Of a stretch of DNA of 64,000 nt, positions 57,397 to 64,000 are shown piece after piece. The notes under the pieces were generated by a model. That model saw nothing but the letters and a program-made list of their open reading frames with translations. It was not told where the DNA came from and did not search any database. The stretch lies in contig NZ_AVFL01000005.1 in assembly GCF_000576635.1 (NCBI RefSeq), forward strand, positions 124,001 to 188,000, in the 5' to 3' direction. A program made the position numbers and the translations under genes. The stretch's first letter is position 1; each line of letters starts with the position of its first letter. This DNA comes from Skermanella stibiiresistens SB22. GTDB lineage: Bacteria; Pseudomonadota; Alphaproteobacteria; Azospirillales; Azospirillaceae.

Positions 57397-57952
57397 CCCG
57401 CTGAACCCCGACCTTTAGGAAATTTCATCAAGCCAGCCAAGCTGACACCCGGCCAAGCGTGCGCGCCCACCGCGCCGACCGGTTTGGGTATCGCCGCGTC
57501 GGAGGCTATTGCACCCATGGGCAGGGTGGTTGTCAACGTTGGCAACGGCGGTGCGGAAACTTTGGCGTCAAAGGCCCGGCGAAGCTCTCCGGGTGTGACC
57601 GAACGATGACGCCGACGGGGCGCCAGGGTGGAAAATCGGCTAGGATGAGGCGTGCGTCGGCACGGGGTGCCGGCGCGTATTGCATGAACGGAACGGCGGT
57701 GTCGGATCGAAGGATTATTTCCATCCTCATGCGGCGAGCGGATTTCCCAATGCCAATCCACATTGCGACATTCGAAGAGTTAACCATGAATCAACAGATA
57801 TTTATCTCGAAAAAGAGGTACCTCCGCGCTATGGTCCCATGAGGCCAAAGCGTCTTCCAGGTCCAATAGGATTTGGGAGCTACGTTTGCTTAACTTTTCG
57901 CTAGACGCGCGCCCGGTCCCAAGTCGCGATTCAAGACACACGAGGTTACTCC
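57397..57952. other. 556-base intergenic region upstream of potF
   Basis: Holds the divergent control region of potF and of the two-gene cassette at 57953. The stretch from about 57740 to 57910 is AT-richer than average. An 18-codon frame at 57786 with GAAGAG upstream could be a leader peptide, but nothing supports it further. A near-perfect palindrome is at 57529-57546. Confidence 0.4.
57529..57546. promoter_or_regulatory. Near-perfect 18-base palindrome upstream of potF
   Basis: GTTGTCAACGTTGGCAAC is symmetric about its centre at 16 of 18 positions and lies about 135 bases upstream of the potF start. It resembles operator-type sites of dimeric repressors. The cognate regulator is unknown. 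Confidence 0.3.
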
Positions 57953-58165
57953 ATGCCAAACGTCGCCGTCATCGCCGAGAATGCCGAGGAGTTCCGGAAA
58001 TCGATCGAGCGAATGAACGGCACCGTTTACAGCCGCGATGCCGTCAGCTTCAACCATGGCATTCGGACGGCCACGGAACTGGAGGATCTGGTTTGCCAGG
58101 AACCTTTTGTACCGACGAATCTCGACGGCATCGCCGCCCTCCTGCGGGAATCGAATGACGAATGA
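57953..58165 (+). CDS. Hypothetical 70-residue protein, first gene of an unrecognised cassette
   Basis: Begins at ATG 57953 with GAGG upstream. The product is acidic and soluble, with no signal peptide or membrane segment, and appears mostly helical (NAEEFRKSIERMNG, then TATELEDLVCQEP). I recognise no family. Its stop overlaps the next start by 4 bases (ATGA), so the two are translationally coupled. Base composition is visibly less GC-rich than its neighbours. Confidence 0.6.
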   Translation: MPNVAVIAENAEEFRKSIERMNGTVYSRDAVSFNHGIRTATELEDLVCQEPFVPTNLDGIAALLRESNDE

Positions 58166-58638
58166 GCGACGGCGTTTTAGTGGATCGTGTCCTGTCGTCA
58201 CATAGCAGGGAAAAATTGCTTGAGGCGTACACGCGATCGCTGATCAACGCCTGCAGAACAGTCGGTCTCGAGTTCAGGCTCGCCTCATTTTCGGAACGCG
58301 AGTTGCGACTGGCGCTCGATGAGTCCGACCTGGACCTGACCGCGTTGTTCAAGCGACGGTGCCCAAGCGATGGCTTATCGGCGGGAAAGATCGCGGGCAT
58401 CATCGCGTTCCGCTTGGGACGCTTCAAGATCGTCCACATCGCCGAGGACGGACAAAGCCACGGCAAGATTCATCTGATCCAGGATTTGGCGGCCATTTAT
58501 GCCGTGCAGTCGGCGCTTCTGCGCGCCGACATCCCAGCTACGCGGGTTCTCGAGATCGCTTACCAGATGTCGAGGCGCCACGCCAATCAAGAGACCCTGG
58601 GCATCGTCTTCGACACGATCACCAGCAAGGCCGCGTGA
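58162..58638 (+). CDS. Hypothetical 158-residue protein, second gene of the cassette
   Basis: Coupled to the preceding gene by a 4-base overlap. Predicted soluble and mixed alpha/beta, with a central strand-like FRLGRFKIVHIAEDGQSHGKIHLIQ (near residues 86-110) and flanking helices. Single Cys at residues 31 and 69. I do not recognise it. The small-large coupled pair, lower GC and isolated position suggest a mobile defence, toxin-antitoxin or regulatory pair, but there is no motif evidence for any of these. Confidence 0.62.
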   Translation: MSDGVLVDRVLSSHSREKLLEAYTRSLINACRTVGLEFRLASFSERELRLALDESDLDLTALFKRRCPSDGLSAGKIAGIIAFRLGRFKIVHIAEDGQSHGKIHLIQDLAAIYAVQSALLRADIPATRVLEIAYQMSRRHANQETLGIVFDTITSKAA

Positions 58639-58654
58639 CCCCCGTCAAGGTGAG

Positions 58655-58676
58655 GGAACCGGCGTCCGCCGGCTCC
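58655..58676. terminator. Imperfect hairpin between the cassette and the glutamine synthetase-like gene
   Basis: GGAACCGGC and GCCGGCTCC pair with one mismatch around a GTCC loop, between convergent genes. There is no T-run. A weak candidate terminator. Confidence 0.3.
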
Positions 58677-58705
58677 TCCCCAACAAGCCTCAGACACATT
58701 GAGCC

Positions 58706-60049
58706 TCAAACGTTGAGCAGCAGGTTCTCCCGTTCCCAGGAGCTGATCACGCGCTGGTAGGCGTCGTATTCGGCCTGCTTGACATAGGTGACGGCGGAGA
58801 CGAAGCGGTCGCCGAAGATCTCGCGGAGCGGCTTGCAGGCGTTGAACTTGGCGATGGCGTCGGACTGGTGGCGCGGCAGGGTATAGGCCAGCCGGTGGGC
58901 GCTTCCCTTGACCGGATCGGTCGGCTCCAGGTTCTGGATCATGCCGATATAGCCGCAGGCCAAGGACGCGGCCAACGCCAGATAGGGGTTGGCGTCGGCG
59001 CCCGCGACGCGGTTCTCGACCCGGCGCGACTCGGGCGTGGAAACCGGGACGCGGAAGCCGGTCGTGCGGTTGTCGCGGCCCCAGTGGACGTTGATCGGCG
59101 CGTCGGAGCCCGCGATCAGGCGGCGGTAGGAATTGACGTTGGGCGCCAGCAGCGGCATCGCCGACGGCAGGAACTTCTGGAGCCCGGCGATGTGGCTGAG
59201 GAACAGCGGGGTATCCTCGCCCTCCTCGGTCGCGAAGAGGTTCTTGCCGGTGTCCTTGTCGATCACGCTCTGGTGGACGTGCATGGCGCTGCCCGGCTCG
59301 CCCTGCATCGGCTTCGACATGAAGGTGGCGTAGACATTATGCCGGATCGCGGTCTCGCGCACCGTCCGCTTGAACAGGAAGACCTGGTCGGCCAATTCCA
59401 GCGCGTCGCCATGGTTGAAGTTGATCTCGATCTGCGCGGCGCCGGCCTCGTGGGTCAGCGTGTCGATGTCGATCCGCTGCGCCTCGCAGTAGTCGTAGAC
59501 ATCCTCGAAGATCGGGTCGAATTCGTTGACGGCGTCGATGCCATATGCTTGGCGTCCGCTCTCGGTGCGGCCCGAGCGGCCGACCGGCGGCACCAGCGGA
59601 TAGTCCGGATCCTTGTTGATCTGGACCAGGAAGAATTCCAACTCCGGCGCCACGATCGGCTGCCAGCCGCGCTCGTCGTAAAGCTCCAGCACGCGCTTCA
59701 GGACCCAGCGGGGCGAAATGTCGACCGGGCTGCCGTCGGCGTAGTCGCAGTCGCTGATCACCTGGGCCGTCGCCTCGGTGTACCACGGCACCAGACGGAT
59801 GGTGTTGGCGTCCGGCCGCATGTAGATGTCGGAGTTGGCCGGGCTGGTGACGTCCTCGTCATCCGGATATTCGCCCGTCACCGTCTGGATGAAGATCGCC
59901 TCCGGCATGCGGAGACCTCGTTCACGCAGGATGCGGAGGAACTTCTCGGCCGGCAGGATCTTGCCCCGCGCGATCCCGGACATGTCCGGAACGAGGCATT
60001 CCACCTCGGTGATCTGGTGGCCTTTGATGAAATCGCTGAGGGCGTTCAT
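58706..60049 (-). CDS. puuA: Glutamine synthetase family protein, gamma-glutamylputrescine synthetase-like
   Basis: A 447-residue ligase of the glutamine synthetase fold. The N-terminal KGHQITEVECLVPDMSGIARGK, metal/ATP motifs EGAAQIEINFNHGDAL-like (near residue 205) and MHVHQS (near residue 255), and NRVAGADANPYLALAA (near residue 355) match PuuA-type enzymes that glutamylate putrescine. The ATG at 60049 matches the usual N-terminus; a start at 60097 is less likely. Together with pot, aguA and the puuB-like gene it supports a gamma-glutamyl putrescine route. A plain amine-glutamylating paralogue is the alternative. Confidence 0.87.
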   Translation of the reverse strand: MNALSDFIKGHQITEVECLVPDMSGIARGKILPAEKFLRILRERGLRMPEAIFIQTVTGEYPDDEDVTSPANSDIYMRPDANTIRLVPWYTEATAQVISDCDYADGSPVDISPRWVLKRVLELYDERGWQPIVAPELEFFLVQINKDPDYPLVPPVGRSGRTESGRQAYGIDAVNEFDPIFEDVYDYCEAQRIDIDTLTHEAGAAQIEINFNHGDALELADQVFLFKRTVRETAIRHNVYATFMSKPMQGEPGSAMHVHQSVIDKDTGKNLFATEEGEDTPLFLSHIAGLQKFLPSAMPLLAPNVNSYRRLIAGSDAPINVHWGRDNRTTGFRVPVSTPESRRVENRVAGADANPYLALAASLACGYIGMIQNLEPTDPVKGSAHRLAYTLPRHQSDAIAKFNACKPLREIFGDRFVSAVTYVKQAEYDAYQRVISSWERENLLLNV

Positions 60050-60286
60050 GAATGTCACGGCGCGGGCGCACCCGGCCGGCTCCGCGTAGTTGCGCATTTG
60101 GGGGCATTATGGGTGCGAGGCGCTTGGGATGCCAGTGGGGCCGTGAGTGCCGGGTGAAAATACGCCCTGGTAAATACGCCCTGTCCGGATGCTCCCCGTG
60201 CGTCGGAGGGGGGCTACGGGTATTTGATGCTTGCGCCCGGCGCGCGAAGGCTTTAGCGCAGGGCCGTCAAGACTGAGGGATGATCC

Positions 60287-60640
60287 ATGCGTATCGCGTT
60301 GCTGACCCTGCCCCTGATCCTGTCCGGGTTCCTGTCCGGCTGCGGTGTGGTCGAGATGATCGCCAGCGGCGTCGCCGACGGCACCAAGTTCGTCATCAAC
60401 CAAGTCGAGAACGAACCCCAGGTGCGGGAGACCCGACGGCAGCAGGGGTATCCGTCGGCCCAGGAGACTGATCCGGCGGCGGTTGGCGCCACGACCCCCG
60501 CTCAAGGCTATCCGACCCAGACCAATCCAGCACAGACCTACTCCGGCCAGCCCGCTGGCCAATCCGGCGGAGCCACCGGCGCGCCGGCACCGCTGGCGGC
60601 GCCGGTCACGCCGGTGACCAAGGGCGAGCCGATCAACTGA
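60287..60640 (+). CDS. Small lipoprotein of unknown function
   Basis: A 117-residue product with a lipoprotein signal: LSGC near residues 16-19, where the Cys would be lipidated. The mature part is rich in Gln, Thr, Pro and Gly and probably disordered. It begins at an ATG with GAGGGATG upstream. No domain is recognised. Its relation to the flanking polyamine genes is unknown. The 237 bases upstream contain two copies of AATACGCCCTG near 60155-60180. Confidence 0.7.
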   Translation: MRIALLTLPLILSGFLSGCGVVEMIASGVADGTKFVINQVENEPQVRETRRQQGYPSAQETDPAAVGATTPAQGYPTQTNPAQTYSGQPAGQSGGATGAPAPLAAPVTPVTKGEPIN

Positions 60641-60738
60641 CCGCGACAAATCGTCCGCTCCTCCGGATCGATATCCCTGCCGGCGCTCTTCATGAGAGTG
60701 TCCACGCACTTTCCCCGACCTGACCGCGGAACGCGACG

Positions 60739-61569
60739 ATGGACCTAGAGGAATCGATCCGGGCGAACGACGAGGTGGCGACCCCGCGGTCGCTCCGGGC
60801 ACGCTGGAGCGCGCGGGCGTGTGGCGCCGTCCTGATCCTGCTGGTGCTGGTCCCGGCGATCGATCTTGGCATTTCCGCGATATTCTACAGTCACGGCCTT
60901 GGCTTCGTCTGGCGCAACCAGCCGGTGCCGGAGGCGATCCACGAGGCGATCCAGGTGCTCGCCCGCCTCATCGGCGTCGCGACACTGCTGGGACTGGTCC
61001 ATACCAGCGGCCTTACCCTGTGGGACCGATGGAAGTCGCGCCCTAGCCCCGATCCTGTCGACATCCGCGCCGCGACACTGCTGACACTGGGGCCTAGAAG
61101 CTGGGCCTTCCTGTTCCTCGGCTTGGTGCTGGGACCGGGGCTGATCGCCAACGTCGTCCTCAAGGATATGTGGAGCCGTGCCCGCCCGGTCCATGTGGAG
61201 GAGTTCGGTGGTCATCAGTATTTCAGCCCGCCCATGGTGATCAGCAACCAATGTGAGAAGAACTGCTCGTTCGTCGCGGGCGACGCGGCGATGGGCTTCT
61301 ACCTGCAGATTTTCGCCTATGTGGTGGCGCGGCGGCTGGCCGGTCCGTTGCTGATCGTCGGCATGGCAGCCGGGCTGTCGGCGGGGCTTCTCAGGATCGG
61401 CATGGGCGCCCATTTCTTCAGCGACGTCATCTATGCCGGAGTTTTCATGACCGTGACCATCGCCGGACTGCATGCGGCCATGTTCGCCCCCAAACAAACG
61501 CTCGACCTGTGGCGGCGTTGGACGCCCTGGTGCGACCGCCAATGGCCATCGCGCGGGGGACGACCCTAG
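60739..61569 (+). CDS. PAP2 family membrane phosphatase (LpxE/LpxF-like)
   Basis: A 276-residue inner-membrane phosphatase with about six hydrophobic segments. The three PAP2 motifs are recognisable but divergent: KDMWSRARP (near residue 142), CSFVAGDAA (near residue 176, PSGH in most members) and RIGMGAHFFSDVIYAG (near residue 218) with the catalytic His. Relatives dephosphorylate lipid A, phosphatidylglycerol phosphate or undecaprenyl pyrophosphate. Its stop TAG overlaps the GTG start of the next gene. Confidence 0.82.
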   Translation: MDLEESIRANDEVATPRSLRARWSARACGAVLILLVLVPAIDLGISAIFYSHGLGFVWRNQPVPEAIHEAIQVLARLIGVATLLGLVHTSGLTLWDRWKSRPSPDPVDIRAATLLTLGPRSWAFLFLGLVLGPGLIANVVLKDMWSRARPVHVEEFGGHQYFSPPMVISNQCEKNCSFVAGDAAMGFYLQIFAYVVARRLAGPLLIVGMAAGLSAGLLRIGMGAHFFSDVIYAGVFMTVTIAGLHAAMFAPKQTLDLWRRWTPWCDRQWPSRGGRP

Positions 61570-62858
61570 TGGCGCCCCGCCACCATCCCCGTTCCTGGTA
61601 TTCCGAAACCGCCCTGCCCCAACCCGACCATCCGCCGCTGGCGGGCGATCTCCGCTGCGATGTCTGCGTGGTCGGCAGCGGTTACACCGGGCTCTCGACC
61701 GCGCTTCACTTGGCGGAACGCGGCTATGACGTCGTGCTGCTGGAGGCCGAGCGGATCGGCTGGGGAGCGTCGGGCCGGAACGGCGGGCAGATCGTCACCG
61801 CCTTCAACCCGTCGATGGGAACCATGGCCGGCTGGGTCGGCCAGGACGACGCGCGCCTGCTCTGGGACATGGGCGAGGAGTCGAAGCGGATCCTGATCGA
61901 CCGGGTGGAGCGCCACGCCATCGATTGCGACCTGCGCTGGGGCTATGTGATGGCCGCCCTGAAGAACCGGCAAATGACCGGCCTGCGCGACATGGAGGCC
62001 GAGTGGCGGGACGCCCACGGCTATCGGGACGCGCGTGTGCTGGACCGTTCGGAGATCCGCTCGATGGTCGCCTGCGATCGCTATGTCGGCGGCCTGTTCG
62101 ATGGCGGCAGCGGACAACTCCATCCCCTGAACTACGCGATCGGGCTGGGACGCGCGGCGGCGGAGGCGGGTGTCAGGATCTTCGAGGGCACCCGGGTCGA
62201 GCGGGTCGACACCGGGTCCCATCCCGCCGCCCACACCACCTCGCGCGAGGGCGCCGGAATCGTGCGCGCCAAGCATCTTGTTCTGGCCGGCAACGCCTAT
62301 CTGGGACGCTTGGTGCCGGAGATCGCGGCCAAGATCATGCCGGTGGCGACCTACATGATCGCGACGGAACCTCTGGGCGCCGAGCGGGCGACCGCCCTGA
62401 TCCCCAGCGGCCACGCCGTCGCCGATGTCAATTTCGTGCTGAACTACTATCGGCTGTCGCCCGACCACAGGATGCTGTTCGGCGGCGGCGTCAGCTATTC
62501 AGGGCTCGATCGGCCCGACCTTCAGCGTATCCTGCGCCGGACGATGCTGCGCTATTTCCCGCGACTGGCCGATGCCAGGATCGATCATTGCTGGGGCGGG
62601 CACGTGGCGATCACCCTGAACAGGACACCGCATTTCGGACGGATCGGCGCCAACACCTGGTTCGCCCACGGCTATTCGGGGCATGGCGTCGCGCTGACCG
62701 GGCTTGCCGGCAAGCTGATCGCCGAGGCGATCTCGGGAATGGAGGAACGGTTCGACGTCTTCGCCCGATTGCCGCACCAGGGCTTTCCCGGTGGGCTCGC
62801 CCGCAAGCCCCTGCTGGTGCTCGCGATGGCCTGGTTCCGTCTGCGCGACCTCCTGTGA
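61569..62858 (+). CDS. puuB: FAD-dependent amine oxidoreductase, gamma-glutamylputrescine oxidase (PuuB)-like
   Basis: A 429-residue flavoenzyme of the DAO family. The FAD dinucleotide motif VVGSGYTGLSTALHLAERGYDVVLLEAE is near residue 34 and GWGASGRNGGQIV near residue 62. WGGHVAITLNRTPHFGR near residue 350 and HGYSGHGVALTGLAGKL near residue 375 match PuuB-type enzymes. I chose GTG 61569 because it overlaps the PAP2 stop (TAGTG) with GGGGGA upstream; ATGs at 61509 and 61542 lie within the PAP2 gene. It would oxidise the gamma-glutamylated putrescine produced by the PuuA-like ligase. Confidence 0.85.
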   Translation: MAPRHHPRSWYSETALPQPDHPPLAGDLRCDVCVVGSGYTGLSTALHLAERGYDVVLLEAERIGWGASGRNGGQIVTAFNPSMGTMAGWVGQDDARLLWDMGEESKRILIDRVERHAIDCDLRWGYVMAALKNRQMTGLRDMEAEWRDAHGYRDARVLDRSEIRSMVACDRYVGGLFDGGSGQLHPLNYAIGLGRAAAEAGVRIFEGTRVERVDTGSHPAAHTTSREGAGIVRAKHLVLAGNAYLGRLVPEIAAKIMPVATYMIATEPLGAERATALIPSGHAVADVNFVLNYYRLSPDHRMLFGGGVSYSGLDRPDLQRILRRTMLRYFPRLADARIDHCWGGHVAITLNRTPHFGRIGANTWFAHGYSGHGVALTGLAGKLIAEAISGMEERFDVFARLPHQGFPGGLARKPLLVLAMAWFRLRDLL

Positions 62859-62928
62859 GGTTTGAAGAGCCTCATACCGTCGAGTTTACTCGGATGGATC
62901 GCGAAGATGCCCTATGGTGGGAGGCGGA

Positions 62929-63711
62929 ATGCCAACCCGCCCCCTCACAGCCAAGTCCGTGTCCGTGCACCCCAGAACCCTTCTCCCGACGATCCTGCCG
63001 CCTCTGGCGTTCTGCCTGCTGATCGCCGTGGCACCGACAGCCGCCCTGGCGCAGTCCTGCGCCACGCGCCCACCGCCGCCGAAGGTGGAGGTCAAGACGG
63101 CCCAATCCGACGTGCTGGCGAGCGAGGAACTGAGCTTCAGCGAACTGACCCGCATGTTCAGGAAGCCCGGCGCCCATCCCGCCGGTCTCTACATCGGCGC
63201 CATCTCGGTCGCCCAGGCGATCCAGTATCGATGGGTCAACGATGGCCGCGAGATCTGCGTCTCGATCGACAAGATAGAGGTGACGCTGACGCTGACCGAT
63301 CCGAAGATCTTCATCGGGCGCGAGCTGGAGGATGACGGGTGCAGCCGCGAATCCGTCTGGCGGCACGAGATCGTCCATTACCGGATCGATCAGGACGTGC
63401 TGGCGCGCTTCACGCCGGTGATCCAGCGGGCCGTCGAGTTCGCCGCCAAGCAGGCCGGCGGCCAAGTCGCCAAGCGCGAGAACGACGTGAACCGGATCGG
63501 CGAGAGGATGGCCCGGACGGTCCGCCAACACTTGGACCGGGCATCCCGCGACATGCAGGCCGACCGGGACAGTCTGCACGATCGCCTGGATTCTCGGGAG
63601 GAATACGCCCGGACGGGCAAGGTATGCACCGGGGGCGCGGCGTTGGGCAACTCCATGCCCGTGCTGTGCGCGTCCGAACCGCGCCTTTGCACGAACCTGG
63701 AGAAGCCCTGA
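62929..63711 (+). CDS. Exported protein with an HExxH motif, putative metallopeptidase
   Basis: A 260-residue protein with a signal peptide ending near AALAQS. The mature part contains WRHEIVHYRID near residue 150, an HExxH zinc-binding motif, in a context like small secreted proteins with a DUF922-type peptidase fold. Several Cys (SCATRP, EICVSID, GCSRES, VCTGG, VLCAS, LCTN) suggest disulfides. A third zinc ligand is not obvious. GGGAGG precedes ATG 62929 by four bases; ATG 62914 adds five residues. Protease activity is inferred from the motif only. Confidence 0.68.
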   Translation: MPTRPLTAKSVSVHPRTLLPTILPPLAFCLLIAVAPTAALAQSCATRPPPPKVEVKTAQSDVLASEELSFSELTRMFRKPGAHPAGLYIGAISVAQAIQYRWVNDGREICVSIDKIEVTLTLTDPKIFIGRELEDDGCSRESVWRHEIVHYRIDQDVLARFTPVIQRAVEFAAKQAGGQVAKRENDVNRIGERMARTVRQHLDRASRDMQADRDSLHDRLDSREEYARTGKVCTGGAALGNSMPVLCASEPRLCTNLEKP

Positions 63712-63744
63712 AGCCCCGCCTTGGATCGAGAGTCCGCCGACGGC

Positions 63745-64000
63745 TTATTCGATGCTTTCCAGGACCTCGCGGATGGTCGTGAACAAGTGGTCGATCTCGG
63801 ACTTCTCGATGATCAGCGGCGGTGACAAGGCGATGATGTCGCCGGTCGTCCGGATCATCACGCCGCGCTCGAAGCATTTCAGGAAGGCGTCGAACGCGCG
63901 CTTGGTCGGCTGGCCTTGCAGCGGCTCCAGCTCAATGCCGGCGATCAGGCCCAGGTTGCGCAGGTCGATGACGTGGCGCGCACCCTTCAGGCTGTGGACC
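63745..64000 (-). CDS. Class III aminotransferase, C-terminal fragment (omega-amino acid:pyruvate transaminase-like)
   Basis: The frame runs from the window edge to a TAA at 63745-63747 and encodes the last 84 residues, including VIDLRNLGLIAGIEL, RGVMIRTTGDIIALSPPLI and FTTIREVLESIE. This is the C-terminal domain of PLP class III transaminases acting on putrescine, beta-alanine or gamma-aminobutyrate. The active-site lysine lies outside the window. Its position next to the PuuA/PuuB-like genes fits the amine-transfer step of polyamine degradation. Confidence 0.85.
   Translation of the reverse strand, partial: VHSLKGARHVIDLRNLGLIAGIELEPLQGQPTKRAFDAFLKCFERGVMIRTTGDIIALSPPLIIEKSEIDHLFTTIREVLESIE

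Noticed and set aside
57786-57842. 18-codon frame with a GAAGAG site, possible leader peptide
   Set aside because: No following attenuator structure or amino-acid bias explains it; too short to support.

Overview
The window is GC-rich (about two thirds G+C by eye), densely coding chromosomal DNA. Gene content and protein style (XoxF-type methanol dehydrogenase cluster, TRAP and ABC importers, polyamine catabolism, RuBisCO-like protein) suggest an alphaproteobacterium, most likely Rhodospirillales or Azospirillaceae. That placement is an inference from gene families, not from a marker alignment. I saw no rRNA, tRNA, CRISPR array, transposase or prophage.

Layout. 1-8316: a lanthanide-type methanol oxidation locus. 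It holds the C-terminal part of xoxF, a cytochrome c, a XoxJ-like binding protein, a CXXCW rhodanese-like protein, a SoxYZ-like carrier, a metallo-beta-lactamase-fold hydrolase, a YVTN beta-propeller and four small exported proteins of unknown role, several on alternating strands. 8344-11581: ribF, a MaoC dehydratase, an SDR and a LysE exporter. 11694-19260: a divergent sugar-acid module. GntR regulator, four-carbon acid sugar kinase and SDR lie on the minus strand; a RuBisCO-like protein (interrupted by one in-frame amber codon) and a complete TRAP transporter lie on the plus strand. Candidate operators sit between the two arms. 19422-34343: mostly housekeeping (alpha/beta hydrolase, pyrE, pyrC, hisS, a MacB-like export system, class I aldolase, thiE, an aspartate-type aminotransferase, uvrB), plus an orphan Xre/MbcA-type antitoxin flanked by hairpin repeats.

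34546-38989: a periplasmic molybdenum hydroxylase operon (large subunit, 2Fe-2S subunit, diheme cytochrome). 39364-40352: a ClpP-like protease and a small unknown. 40735-50573: a catabolic island with a UbiD-family decarboxylase, a nitrate/sulfonate-type ABC importer, a UbiX-family flavin prenyltransferase, a GntR regulator, a medium-chain dehydrogenase, a hotdog thioesterase, a VOC protein and an acyl-CoA synthetase. This reads as uptake and decarboxylation of an aromatic or unsaturated carboxylic acid followed by CoA-linked steps. 50663-64000: a PLP enzyme and then a polyamine block with agmatine deiminase, PotFGHI-type importer, PuuA-like and PuuB-like enzymes, and the C-terminus of an omega-amino acid transaminase at the right edge. 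This block is interrupted by an unrecognised two-gene cassette at 57953-58638, a lipoprotein, a PAP2 phosphatase and a putative HExxH protein.

The two most interesting items are the compact RuBisCO-like-protein sugar-acid module with its in-frame stop, and the UbiD/UbiX island whose substrate cannot be read from sequence. The least explained genes are the small exported proteins of the XoxF locus and the 57953-58638 cassette.
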